From positions 1-51,863 of the forward strand of contig NZ_AODK01000034.1 of assembly GCF_000525975.1 (NCBI RefSeq): 51,863 nucleotides of DNA, in the 5' to 3' direction. The notes beneath the pieces were generated by a model. That model made no database searches. It was not told where the DNA came from and saw only the letters and a list, made by a program, of their open reading frames with translations. The stretch's first letter is position 1, and each line of letters begins with the position of its first letter. This DNA is from Listeria rocourtiae FSL F6-920. Lineage in GTDB: Bacteria; Bacillota; Bacilli; Lactobacillales; Listeriaceae. Position numbers and translations under genes: made by a program. Positions 27,822 through 39,945 of this stretch are shown here, in pieces.

Positions 27822-30800
27822 TTATAATCCTACTAAACCATTCGCGACAACGCAAAACTCATTTTCTGCTCGAACAGTAGGTTTAGTATCTGTCTCACTA
27901 CCTGTTACTACAAGGCGACTTGGCTCCTGATGCGTAATCTTAATTTTGTAAGCTTCTTTTATTGGTATATCAAAAGATTCTGCTTTTGGAGATACGTTCC
28001 CAATAAATTTTCTCGTGTAGATAACTTTACCTGTTTCATCACTGACTTCTACACTTGCATAAATATCAGAAAAGTAATAATGTGGTTGCACAGCTTTAAT
28101 GTCGAGATGTAGCATATTCTTCGCCTTATCAAAATGAAGCTTGGCGAATTGATTATCACTAAGTCCTGCAAATGTAAAATCTAAATTGGTACCGTATATC
28201 TTCATTTTTGTGAAACGATTTGGCACTGGAATATCTGATAGTGTCTTTTTAGTCAATCCATTTTCACTGATTTGGTACACATTTTGATTCGCTAACTTTT
28301 CTTGCGCTACTTTATCGACGGCCATCAGCAACCGACTAGTACCTTCTAGATGATTGATAATCAAGTAATAACCTGTTTCCAGCTTGATTTTCTTCAAAAC
28401 AGCCGTAGCATCTTCATCTCCAATCATCGTATGACTGTATACCTCGCTACCATCTTGATCCTTGACTTGAATAGATGAATACGGTGTCGACTGATTAAAA
28501 TAAACATGCGGTTTCCCAGCACTTTTAGCGAATATCAATTCCATCGTTTCCAAATTCAAAGATAAGTTAGCAAAGTTTTTATCCGCTAATCCAAGGAATT
28601 GGTATTCAAATAATTTCCCGTCAATATCTGCAAGACTTGGTGCTGGAATACTGTTTTCTTCTACCAATAATAAGCCGTCTAGAGTCACTTTGTACGTTGC
28701 TTGTTTGCTTGTTTTAAATGATTCATTTGTTGCAGGATTCATGAGTAACAATCTGGCATTGTATTCCTGATGAAGTACAGTAATGTAATAACCTTGATCT
28801 ATTTTCAAACTATCAAAAGAACTTGGTACATTGCCACGTCCATTGAATTTTTTCGTATAGATAAGTTTTCCGCGTGCATCACGAACTTGAATAGACGCAT
28901 ACGTATCCGAAAAATACCAATGTGGCTCACCTGCATTTTGTGTTATGTTCGCTCGTTTGTTTTGCAAATCTAAGACCATTGTTGCAAAGTCCCAGTCACC
29001 TAGACCTTTAAAATCAAATTGAAGGTTCTGTGCAGTGAACTCATCTGGATTCGGTGTTGGGATTTTTGCAGTGTCCACTTTTTTTAAGGCCAGACGCGGT
29101 AACAAGGTATGTTGCGGTTTGATATGACGCATATCCCTTCCCCGTTTGCTCGTTCGTTATAAGCAGGCGCCCAGATGATTCCAAGTGTGTCAAGGTAATG
29201 AAGTCTCCAACAGCAATTATTACATTGCTTTCTGATGCTGTCACTTTACCACGTCCATTGAAATCTTTCTTAAAAATTTCTTTACCTTTTGCGTTATTAA
29301 TCTTGACCGTAGCGTATGTTCCCTCAAAATACCAATGTGGTTCACCAGTGTTTTGCGTAATGATTGCTTTGTTTGTATCTAGATTAACGCGAACATTTGC
29401 AAAGTTCCAGTCGCTAAGACCATTCATTTGGAATCGGAATTGGTTACCGTCTAACAGATCTTGCGATATATCATTTTTAAGTGCTAATAGATCAGCATAT
29501 GTCTGTTGGTATTCTATTTTATCTACGTCAGTATCTGATAAATAATCGATTCCTCTTTTAAGCTTTGTTTTCGGCGCTGCGTAGTCTTCATTTTTAAAAT
29601 TCGCTGTGACTGTTTCTGCGAAAGAAACTAACTTCGACTTATAACTTACCAAAGCATCCTGATCCGTCACCTTTGTCACATCGCTCGTCAATCCGTATTT
29701 GCTGACGTTAAACGTTTGCTCTGTCGCCTGATGTACTAAGTTTATAGGCGCTCCAATAATACTAAAACGACTTGGTTCTTTATGCATGATTTTGATGATA
29801 TAGTTAGGCTTGATGGCCACTTGGAACTTTCCAGTCTCTGTGCCATTCCCATCCATCACTCTCTTGAAAGCAGAATTTCCTTGTTCGTCAAGAACTTCGA
29901 TTGAAGCATATTCGTTTTCAAAATATGAATGCGGTCGTTTACTTGTTACATTTAACTCTAAATTCCCTTTTTCAGGATCAACCGTTGCAATTGCAAAAAT
30001 GCTATCACCTAAGCCTTTAAAAACCATTTTGTTCTCGGCAAATGTTGATGTCTGTATCTCATTCATCGCAATCATTGCGCTACTCTCATAGTCTGTTACC
30101 GCCAAATAATTTGTTGATGGCTCATAAAAACGAGTTATGCCTGTCGGGATATCTAGAGAGTAAATTCCGATTGGCATGTTTTTCAGCGTCACGGTTGGCG
30201 ACGTTATTGTTACCTCGCGAACAACGTCTGTGCCATCTTTTACTCGTAGTACTTTCCCTTCTATTTGTGCAAAATCATTGATGGAAAACGTTACCTCTGT
30301 CGTTGCTGATAGCTTATATTTATCGATTTGGGCATTACTTACTAGCCCCCACTTTGTATCTAAATTTATATCTTTGCGTGCTGTTTTCAAGTTGTTTCCT
30401 GATAATAAAGAGGCCAGTGGATAAACAGCTTTATTACCGGAGTATAAATTTTCAACTTTTTGATTATCCGACATAGATCCTTGGACAAGCTCCACAAAAG
30501 CTGTGAAATCATAATGACTTGTCTCTCCAAAATATTTAGTCAATAAATCTAATATGAGGGCATCCTTATTCAAGTTATTTGTGTTCGCATCGGCTCGGTA
30601 AGCTTGGTTAAAGTCTGTAAAAGCTTGGTCACCAGCCATGTCCTTCATCAAAGTCAACATGTATAACTTGCTAGCCTCATCCCAGTTGTTCACAGGTGTT
30701 TTTGTTGTGTACACGCTCTTTTCAAAAGTTGTTTCACGTTTTGCTATATTGCCTTCGTAGAGCCAACCATTGTAATAAGCATTGCCCATCATTTTTTTCT

Positions 30801-31701
30801 GCATACTATCGGCGTATAAATTATTCCATACTTCTCCAGTATTAAATGTAGTATCTGACATAAAATTACCTTGATAACCATGAGCAATCTCGTGAAGCCC
30901 ACCCCATCCAGGTTTTAACCAGAATGAGATCACAGATGAACTCGTTTCTGCGGTGTAATTACCACCATAGTATGCTGCACCGGCTCCATGTTTATCTGCT
31001 TTCGCAAAATAACGATTCGGGATATTTTTATCCGTTGCATTTTTTGGTGTAAATGAAATACCTTCTAACTCATTAAACGTTTCAAACAACGTATCGTAGT
31101 AAGCCAATAAAGCATTGATAGAATTGAAATCATCCATTTTTTTTAGGTAAAACTTATCTCTAACTGGCACTAAAATTTGAATATATTTATTGCCAACTAA
31201 TCCAAAAGTAGCACCTGTTGCATCCCATTTATCAAAAAATACGTTTTCGTTATCACCTTGCTTAAATACAGGCAAATTAACTGCTGTATCGCTTACTTTA
31301 TATTCTACAGTTGGTGCATCATCTGTAAATGTTGTTTTTATAAATGGTACAGAGTCGCTGCTAGCCGTTATTTCAACCCATGAATTACCCACAGTATAGG
31401 AACTTTCCGTCTGGTTATCATCATTTAGAAGCTCTAATCTGATATCACCCTTAAAATTTGGGTTTGTTTGGCGAATCTCTATGGTTGCATTTTTAGGAAG
31501 AATAACCCCCAAATCTTGTCGATCGTGATCAATTCCCTTCGATAGTCCTTGATTCCTCATCCAAGTTGGATTTTCCAAAGTATACAAGTTCTTCTCCATT
31601 GTTGCAGCGTTTGCTTGTAATCCCCATGTTGTAAAAATACTAACTAACGTAATAAGCAGTATAGTTACAAAAAAAATACTACTGCTATTATTCTTTTTCA
31701 T
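27822..31701 (-). CDS. Secreted M60-family (enhancin/mucinase-like) metallopeptidase with five carbohydrate-binding modules, frameshifted
   Basis: A signal peptide (residues 1-32, ending QANA) leads to a zinc peptidase. HEIAHG at 270-275 with Glu290 fits the M60 motif HExxHx(8,28)E. A Gly-rich WGGLHEIAHGYQGNF context and the preceding YFAKAD..GAAYYGG segment agree. From about residue 560 on there are five copies of a ~100-residue module with G-L-(G/S/A)-D near its start and a PH-(S/W/V)-YF core, resembling the putative mucin/carbohydrate-binding module (PF03272). One extra base in the T7 run at 29079-29085 splits it; corrected length is about 1292 residues. There is no LPXTG, so it is probably released. 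Likely role: cleaving glycosylated proteins such as mucins. Confidence 0.88.
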
Positions 31702-31899
31702 TATTTCAATCCTCCAAATCTAAACTAATACCCGATACAAAAATTGGTTCATTTAAAGTACCTTTCTCAGCTCGGTATTACATCTTATCATATATTTCTA
31801 CTCATAATTGACAAAAAATTTCTATTTTTGGTACTTTTTTATCGCTATTTATAACAAGTTGTTGAACAAATAACTTTTTGGCATATCAAACCACATCCT

Positions 31900-31929
31900 T
31901 TGTTATCCTTTCGTGTGCTATAGTATACT
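31900..31929 (+). promoter_or_regulatory. Promoter of the formaldehyde-detoxification operon
   Basis: A TTGTTA -35 (31900-31905) and TATACT -10 (31924-31929) with an 18-bp spacer, about 40 bp upstream of the dehydrogenase start. Confidence 0.6.
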
Positions 31930-31953
31930 TGATGTGTAAAAAGAACACCTTGA

Positions 31954-33913
<1,960 letters not shown>

Positions 33914-33917
33914 TATA

Positions 33918-33955
33918 AAGACCGTTGAAGCTAATATCTAGTTTCAGCGGTTTTG
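33918..33955. terminator. Bidirectional terminator between fghA and the polysaccharide cluster
   Basis: A 13-bp stem, ACCGTTGAAGCTA (33921-33933) with TAGTTTCAGCGGT (33939-33951), two G-T wobbles and a 5-nt loop, followed by a T run. It serves fghA and lies at the end of the converging epimerase gene. Confidence 0.7.
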
Positions 33956-34811
33956 CGTATCTCCCATTTTCCAAATCGATTCAGGCAAACTTATTGTTTC
34001 ATATTTTATGGTACTTTCTAGTTCAAAAACAAGCGTTCCAAATGTTTTTTTGAAAATCGGGATGTTTCGTAATACTTTGCGACATATGTTTCCCGCAAGC
34101 TTCGATGTTCGCATTTTTTTTTCCGTTTGCCTCGGCAATGAGTGCCACAAGCTTCGTTGTGTTAACCGCCTCGCTGTTTTGAGGTACATAGATTCCTCTA
34201 GCCTTTTCACGAATCACTTCTTTCAAAAAAGCAGATAAATTATCAATGAAAAGCATGCTTCTCTTCCCGCTGATTGCTGGAAAAATAGGCGTTTTACGAG
34301 CAATCTGTGCAAGACGAGCGTAGTTGCCTGGACAGTCGGGACCATAGATCATCGGTGGCCGCACAATCGCGACTTGAAAACCAAGACTTTCTAGTCGTTG
34401 CAATCTTTTTTCCGCTTCATATTTCGATTTTCCGTATAAACTTGTTGGATACGGCACTTGCTGAATGGGTATCACTTTCCCTGCGCCCTCAAAGCTACCT
34501 TCTTCCCCATATACAGCCACGGTACTCAGAAATACGAAATGCTTCACGCCTGCCAATTTTGCCCGAAATGCTAAATTTTCCGTTAGCTCCGTGTTAATTC
34601 GATGATACTCTCCAGCACTTTCTGGCGTTTCTTTGCGATGAACTAAAGCCGCTGCATGTAAAACTGTATCATAATGACTAAAATCAATGGTCTCCAAGTT
34701 TCCCGTCCTAACGGATAAAAGATCCACGCTCACTTCTGGATGATATTGCGCCATCCAACGCTCAAATTGTGTACCTACGTACCCTTGCTTCCCCGTTACT
34801 AAAATGCGCAT
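33944..34811 (-). CDS. NAD-dependent epimerase/dehydratase of the polysaccharide cluster, frameshifted
   Basis: A short-chain sugar-nucleotide enzyme: the N-terminal MRILVTGKQGYVGTQFERW dinucleotide fold, FLSTVAVYGEEGSF, and the catalytic YxxxK motif in SLYGKSKYEAEK. A T9 run at 34114-34122 has one base too many. With eight, EANGKK runs on as MRTSKLAGNICRKVLRNIPI to 33944, about 289 residues. The start overlaps the stop of the sugar-transferase gene, so it is the last gene of the cluster. It may reduce or epimerise the 4-keto sugar made by the 4,6-dehydratase; the exact product is unknown. Confidence 0.85.
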
Positions 34812-35398
34812 TAGCTAGCTCCTTCTTGAATTCCATCACGTTTCACGACTTTGCGTATCGTGCTAAAAATCAGCTTTACATCGGTGACAAAGGACATTTT
34901 TTGACCATATAATCCGTCTAATTTTGCCTTTTCCTCGATTGACAACGTATCGCGTCCCATCACTTGGGCAAGACCTGATAAGCCCGGCTTCAACTCACTC
35001 GCCCCAGCCTCCTCGCGCTCCCCAATCAGGTCTACTTGGTTGTACAAAGCTGGGCGCGGACCGATAACACTCATGCTTCCTACAAAAATATTGAACAGTT
35101 GTGGTAGTTCATCCAAGCTCGTCTTCCGTAAAAACTTCCCTACCACTGTGATATAAGAATCTGGTGAAGCGAGTAAATGTGTCGGCATATTTTTCGGTGT
35201 ATCCACATACATCGTACGGAATTTGAAAATAGTAAATAGCGTTTTATCCGCACCAACGCGCTTCTGTTTGAACAAAATTGGACCTTTAGAATCTAATTTG
35301 ATACTGATGGCCACGATTGCAAATACAGGGGCTAACATAATAATCGCAATCAGGGCAAGAACGATGTCTACCAAACGTTTCAAAAATCTACTATACAA
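34811..35398 (-). CDS. Initiating sugar-1-phosphate transferase (undecaprenyl-phosphate, EpsL/PglC type)
   Basis: Starts polysaccharide assembly by moving a sugar phosphate from a UDP-sugar to undecaprenyl phosphate at the membrane. A hydrophobic N-terminal segment (VDIVLALIAIIMLAPVFAIV) and the family core are present: KGPILFKQKRVG, FTIFKFRTM, RKTSLDELPQLFNI, MSVIGPRPAL. At about 196 residues it is the short monotopic type. I favour the TTG at 35398, which has aaggag 8 nt upstream; an ATG at 35407 directly abuts that site. It overlaps the upstream gene's stop. Confidence 0.9.
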   Translation of the reverse strand: MYSRFLKRLVDIVLALIAIIMLAPVFAIVAISIKLDSKGPILFKQKRVGADKTLFTIFKFRTMYVDTPKNMPTHLLASPDSYITVVGKFLRKTSLDELPQLFNIFVGSMSVIGPRPALYNQVDLIGEREEAGASELKPGLSGLAQVMGRDTLSIEEKAKLDGLYGQKMSFVTDVKLIFSTIRKVVKRDGIQEGAS

Positions 35399-37184
35399 TC
35401 TTCTCATCTCCTTGAACGTGGTTAGCATTAGCTAACTCAATTGTTTTTTTTGCTGCTTCTTGGTCGCTCAATTGTAAAATCGTTTGTAAATAATCAAGTA
35501 ACACCTGCTCTTCTACCGGCATGACTTTCCCAACAAAAATCTTTGGAAAAATCTGTTCGGCAACCAGTTCATCAGTAGTTAGGAGCTCTTCGTAAAGCTT
35601 TTCACCAGGACGAATACCCATCTCAATAATAGGAATTTCATCTTCTGTCAAACCACTTAGACGAATCAAGTTTTTAGCAAGGTCGACAATCTTCACCGGC
35701 TCACCCATGTCCAGAACGAAGATTTCGCCACCTCGTGCAAGACTTCCTGCTTGGAGTACGAGTTTTGCCGCCTCTGGAATTGTCATGAAATAACGTGTCA
35801 TTCGTTTGTCAGTAATTGTGATGGGCTGACCTTTTTTGATTTGCTCTTTAAAAAGTGGCACCACACTACCACTACTGCCTAGAACGTTACCAAAACGAAC
35901 CGCGACAAATTTGGTATTGCTTTTTTCATGGAATGATTGGATAATCATCTCAGCAATGCGCTTCGTTGATCCCATCACATTCGGCGGGTTTACAGCTTTA
36001 TCAGACGAAACCATCACCATGCTTTCCGCACCAATTTCGTGTGCAACTTGTGCCACATTTCGTGTCCCATACACATTGTTCTTCACAGCCTCTAGTGGAT
36101 TGAGCTCCATCAAAGGAACGTGCTTATGCGCTGCTGCATGGTAAATCACATCTGGTTCATACGCTTGCATCACATCACGTAGCCGCTTCATATCTTGAAT
36201 ATCCACGATTAACGGCAAAAGTTCAACACCCTTATCCAACTGTTTAAGCTCACGATGAATCTGGTAAATCGAATGCTCACCATGTCCGAGTAATAAAATT
36301 TTTTCCGGCGCAAAATTCATGATTTGACGACAAATTTCAGAACCAATCGAACCACCTGCCCCGGTCACTAAGACTGTTTTACCCATCAAATTGGTTGCAA
36401 TTTTAGCCAAATCTAACTGCACAGGTTCGCGCCCTAGTAAATCCTCGACATCGACTTCCTGTACTTGACTCACACTCAATTTCCCCGATAAAATATCCGC
36501 CATTTTGGGCATCGTTTTCACCGCTATTCCTGTGCCTATAGCTTGTTTCGTAATCATTTGAAGTTCCGAACTCGATGGCATTGCCACAATAATTTGTTTT
36601 ACTTGCTTCTTGGCTATGACTTCTTCCAACCGTTCTATCCCACCAAGTACTGGCACATCTAGTAATCTCGTCCGCCACTTTCTCTTGTCATCATCTATAA
36701 ACCCAACTGGTAACACATCCGATTTCGTATCCTTTTGCAGTTGCTGTACTAACTGTGTTCCAGCCTCGCCAGCACCTATAATCAGCGTTCGTAATGACTG
36801 GGCCCTATGTTGCGAATGCTCGAGACGTAACCTCACCGCCAAACGTGTGCCTCCAATCAATAACAATTGAGCAATAAAAGTAATGATGAAAAATCGAATC
36901 TCGAAGTTAGCAAAGCCATTTATAGCAACAACCATAGACATGCTTACCGCAACTGCTAGGCTGATAACTTTTACAACCGCGACTAAATCTTGTACGCTCG
37001 TATGCGACCACGTCCTATCTTGCAACTGAAATCCTAGCGCGAATATATGATATGCAATAGTTAAAGCGACTGCCATAACAACCATATTTCCAGCAGCAAC
37101 CATATAAAATGCAAACGCGACTGCCAACCAAATCATTCCCGTGTCTATAATCGACCAAAAACTAAATCTCCTTAACATTCCCAT
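35391..37184 (-). CDS. Membrane-bound UDP-HexNAc 4,6-dehydratase (CapD/PglF/EpsC type)
   Basis: 597 residues. Four N-terminal membrane helices (1-110) come first, then a CoA-binding-like domain (LIIGAGEAGTQLVQQL). The C-terminal short-chain dehydrogenase domain has VTGAGGSIGSEICRQI near residue 270 and MVSSDKAVNPPNVMGSTKR, where the usual YxxxK tyrosine is replaced by Met, as in this large-dehydratase group. It makes a UDP-4-keto-6-deoxy-HexNAc, a precursor of sugars such as QuiNAc, FucNAc or bacillosamine. Part of the capsule cluster. Confidence 0.92.
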   Translation of the reverse strand: MGMLRRFSFWSIIDTGMIWLAVAFAFYMVAAGNMVVMAVALTIAYHIFALGFQLQDRTWSHTSVQDLVAVVKVISLAVAVSMSMVVAINGFANFEIRFFIITFIAQLLLIGGTRLAVRLRLEHSQHRAQSLRTLIIGAGEAGTQLVQQLQKDTKSDVLPVGFIDDDKRKWRTRLLDVPVLGGIERLEEVIAKKQVKQIIVAMPSSSELQMITKQAIGTGIAVKTMPKMADILSGKLSVSQVQEVDVEDLLGREPVQLDLAKIATNLMGKTVLVTGAGGSIGSEICRQIMNFAPEKILLLGHGEHSIYQIHRELKQLDKGVELLPLIVDIQDMKRLRDVMQAYEPDVIYHAAAHKHVPLMELNPLEAVKNNVYGTRNVAQVAHEIGAESMVMVSSDKAVNPPNVMGSTKRIAEMIIQSFHEKSNTKFVAVRFGNVLGSSGSVVPLFKEQIKKGQPITITDKRMTRYFMTIPEAAKLVLQAGSLARGGEIFVLDMGEPVKIVDLAKNLIRLSGLTEDEIPIIEMGIRPGEKLYEELLTTDELVAEQIFPKIFVGKVMPVEEQVLLDYLQTILQLSDQEAAKKTIELANANHVQGDEKIV

Positions 37185-37236
37185 TCCTACTTACCTCCAC
37201 TTTCCGCCCTCGGATATCTTACCATGGACTCAAATT

Positions 37237-38559
37237 TTATAGATTGGCATCAAACCCTAGTGCTGTCGTTTTATCTGCAAAAGTTCTGCCTAAAAAGTTC
37301 TTCGTATCTAAAATCGCTGAAGCATTCGTTGCAATCTTCGTCACATCCATATCTTCATGACATGTGAGCAAAACAACTAAGTCATATGCTGCAATTTGCT
37401 CGTAATCGAGTGGAATACTTTTTTGCACCTTATTTTCATAATCAATAAAAGAGGTTGCACGTGTATCTAGAAAATCGACGATCGCCCGTTGTTTCGTCAA
37501 TAACTCATGAATATCAAGCGCTGGCGACTCACGTAAATCTGAAATATTTTCCTTGTAAACCATTCCGACAAGTAAGATTTTGCTTGCCGTCAAAGACTTG
37601 CCTACTTTATTCAGCGCCATCATTGCTTTTCCAACAACGTGTTCCGGCATACTTTTATTGACGTCTTGCGATAACTCAATGAACCTACTGAAAAAGTTAG
37701 ATGATTTCGCTTTCCATGATAGATACATCGGATCGAGTGGGATGCAATGACCGCCAATTCCAGGACCTGGTGTAAATTTCATAAAACCAAATGGCTTTGT
37801 CGTTGCAGCATCAATGGTTTCCCAGATATTGATATCCAATTTCTCCGCCAGCATCGCCATCTCATTGATAAAGGCGATGTTGACACTTCGGAAGGTGTTT
37901 TCAAGTAACTTACTCATTTCGGCAATTTCAGTCGTGCTGACAGGAACAACTTGATCAATAATTTGATTGTAGATGTTGACCGCGTAGTTTTTAGAAGCTT
38001 CTGTAATACCGCCGACTACTTTCGGTGTATTTTGTACGGTAAATCGTTTGTTACCAGGATCAACGCGTTCTGGGGAATACGCTGCGAAAAAATCTGTATC
38101 TAGACGCAATCCTTGTTTTTCTAATCCTTGACTGATTACTTCGCGGGTCGTCCCTGGATACGTCGTACTTTCCAAGACGATAAGTGCGCCTTCTTTGAGG
38201 TTCGCTGAAATAGCTGTCATCGCTGACTCGATAAAACTCATATCTGGTTCAAATGAAGCGGTTAGTGGTGTTGGGACACAAATAATGATGATATCTGCTT
38301 GCTTTATCGTTGTTGCATCCGTTGTTGCGATTAATTTTTGCGTTATGACAAGTTCATTTACAATTTCTGACGGGATGTCGCTAATATCTGACGTGCCAGC
38401 GTTGATTGTGGCTACTTTTTTCTCGCTTGGATCGTATCCCGTCACGGTGAATCCTGCTTTAGCAAACGATACTGCGAGTGGAAGCCCAACATAGCCTAGA
38501 CCCATAATTGTGATTGCTGCTGTACGGTTTTCGATTTGTAATTTATGTTGTAGATTCAT
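37237..38559 (-). CDS. Nucleotide-sugar dehydrogenase (UDP-HexNAc 6-dehydrogenase, WbpA-like)
   Basis: A 440-residue NAD-dependent UDP-sugar dehydrogenase giving a uronic acid. The N-terminal Rossmann motif is GLGYVGLPLAVSFAKAG; the glutamate/thiohemiacetal region is VLESTTYPGTTREV; the catalytic cysteine lies in GPGIGGHCIPLDPMYLSWKA. The LDPMYLSWKA form is more like UDP-GlcNAc/GalNAc dehydrogenases (WbpA, TviB) than UDP-glucose dehydrogenases. This is the cluster's second such enzyme, distinct from the one at 42553-43833. Confidence 0.92.
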   Translation of the reverse strand: MNLQHKLQIENRTAAITIMGLGYVGLPLAVSFAKAGFTVTGYDPSEKKVATINAGTSDISDIPSEIVNELVITQKLIATTDATTIKQADIIIICVPTPLTASFEPDMSFIESAMTAISANLKEGALIVLESTTYPGTTREVISQGLEKQGLRLDTDFFAAYSPERVDPGNKRFTVQNTPKVVGGITEASKNYAVNIYNQIIDQVVPVSTTEIAEMSKLLENTFRSVNIAFINEMAMLAEKLDINIWETIDAATTKPFGFMKFTPGPGIGGHCIPLDPMYLSWKAKSSNFFSRFIELSQDVNKSMPEHVVGKAMMALNKVGKSLTASKILLVGMVYKENISDLRESPALDIHELLTKQRAIVDFLDTRATSFIDYENKVQKSIPLDYEQIAAYDLVVLLTCHEDMDVTKIATNASAILDTKNFLGRTFADKTTALGFDANL

Positions 38560-38573
38560 TTATTTTTGCTCCT

Positions 38574-39851
38574 TCATTCGTTTTTTTTAGCGGTGAGTAG
38601 ATAGTTGATAATGATCGCAAGGAGTAGCCCATGTGTGAGGAATGTCGTGATAAGGGAGGAATCAATCAAGCTCCAAATTGGCATGGCGAGGAGAACAACA
38701 CTCAGTAAGAAGTGATTATGCTTGGCTATGCTGTCGTAAACCCATAGAATCAGGGCTAAAATTCCCGTATAAATCGCAACACCCCACAGTCCAAATGCGG
38801 AGAAGGCATCTGCCCAAAGATTCGCATTCGCAGAAGCTTCTAAATTATTGAAATACGCTTCACCGATTAAGAATGGTGGATTCGCATCGTAAGGATAGTC
38901 GACAAAACTACTGAAGATACTGTAACCGAGGTGCGTGTGTAGATTCGCTGTAAAGAAATCGTAGTAGAAACTAGAGAGGACACCTGGCACCATCATGAGT
39001 CGGCGCGTCATAATTTCTGTAAACTGAATGCCTCCTTTTAGAAAATCAAGTACGAGACAAGCAAACACTAGCAGACAGATACTGCATAGAAATCGAACTC
39101 CGAAGTTCTTGCCTTTTTTACCGACACACCAGAGAACTCCTAAGATGAATAAGGTGGAAAAGGCGATACTTTTTTGACCCGTTGTGGAGAAAATAATCAG
39201 TTGGCTCAAAATTCCAATGACTATGAACATCGTTTTTTTACTAATCACGCCGATTCCCATTAGTAGTGGGTTGAAAATTTTCGACTGCCAGTTCATGGCA
39301 TATGCCGCGATGGAACCTTTCCCTTCTTCGTGGTAATCTGCACGAATATCGTATACGTCGTAAAAATTCACCATCCGGAAATGAAATCCAAATTTGAGGA
39401 AAATAAGTCCGAATAAGCCGAACCAACTAATGTAAAGAATCGTGCGGACAAAGGCTTGTTTGATGCGTAATGGATATATTTTTAAATTTTTCCATTTCCC
39501 GACACTCGCAAGAAGAGCCAGACAGCCAAGCAGAACTAGTTTATAAAAGAAGAAGCCGTCTAATGGATTTTCTCTTACAAAGTCGGGCATCACCATCGTT
39601 GGGATGTAAACTAAGATGTAGAGTAACCAATAGACGACTTGGGATGGGCGAGTCACGGTTGACTCTGACCAACTGATAGGGATAAGCGCCAAAATGATGG
39701 ATATCGCTTTTACTGTTCCTGATGGTTGGAGGTTAATCAATGAGTAGTAGCTGTAGCTTGGCGATATAAGGTGAATGTAACCAATATAGAGGCAGACGAT
39801 GTAAAATAATACGCCGATAACAAGGACTAACTTTTCTACTTTCAACTTCAC
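38574..39851 (-). CDS. Wzy-like polysaccharide polymerase (O-antigen ligase/polymerase family)
   Basis: A 425-residue membrane protein with about eleven hydrophobic segments and a large extracytoplasmic loop in mid-protein (about residues 285-345, with SYFENN-like polar sequence around HTHLGYSIFSSFVDYPYDAN). Topology, length and position beside a flippase gene fit a Wzy polymerase, which joins repeat units on the outer face of the membrane. Wzy sequences diverge strongly, so the call rests on topology and context. It starts the second transcription unit of the cluster. Confidence 0.8.
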   Translation of the reverse strand: MKLKVEKLVLVIGVLFYIVCLYIGYIHLISPSYSYYSLINLQPSGTVKAISIILALIPISWSESTVTRPSQVVYWLLYILVYIPTMVMPDFVRENPLDGFFFYKLVLLGCLALLASVGKWKNLKIYPLRIKQAFVRTILYISWFGLFGLIFLKFGFHFRMVNFYDVYDIRADYHEEGKGSIAAYAMNWQSKIFNPLLMGIGVISKKTMFIVIGILSQLIIFSTTGQKSIAFSTLFILGVLWCVGKKGKNFGVRFLCSICLLVFACLVLDFLKGGIQFTEIMTRRLMMVPGVLSSFYYDFFTANLHTHLGYSIFSSFVDYPYDANPPFLIGEAYFNNLEASANANLWADAFSAFGLWGVAIYTGILALILWVYDSIAKHNHFLLSVVLLAMPIWSLIDSSLITTFLTHGLLLAIIINYLLTAKKNE

Positions 39852-39885
39852 TAATTGTTCTCCTTTCGTGTTCTCTTTCCTTACT

Positions 39886-39945
39886 TCTATTTAACCATGA
39901 CTGGCGGTTTTAGCGTATTTTACTTTGTCATTCATGTATGACAAA
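39886..39945 (-). promoter_or_regulatory. Shared capsule promoter/operator block, copy A (before wzy)
   Basis: On the minus strand, in order: TTTGTCAT-N6-ATGACAAA (8-bp inverted repeat, 39945-39924), 24 nt, then CATGGTTAAATAGA (39899-39886), containing a TG-extended -10 (TGGTTAAAT). The same block, with identical spacing, lies before the first gene of the cluster at 46680-46738. The inverted repeat overlaps the last codons of the flippase gene. Role as activator or repressor site is inferred. Confidence 0.65.
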
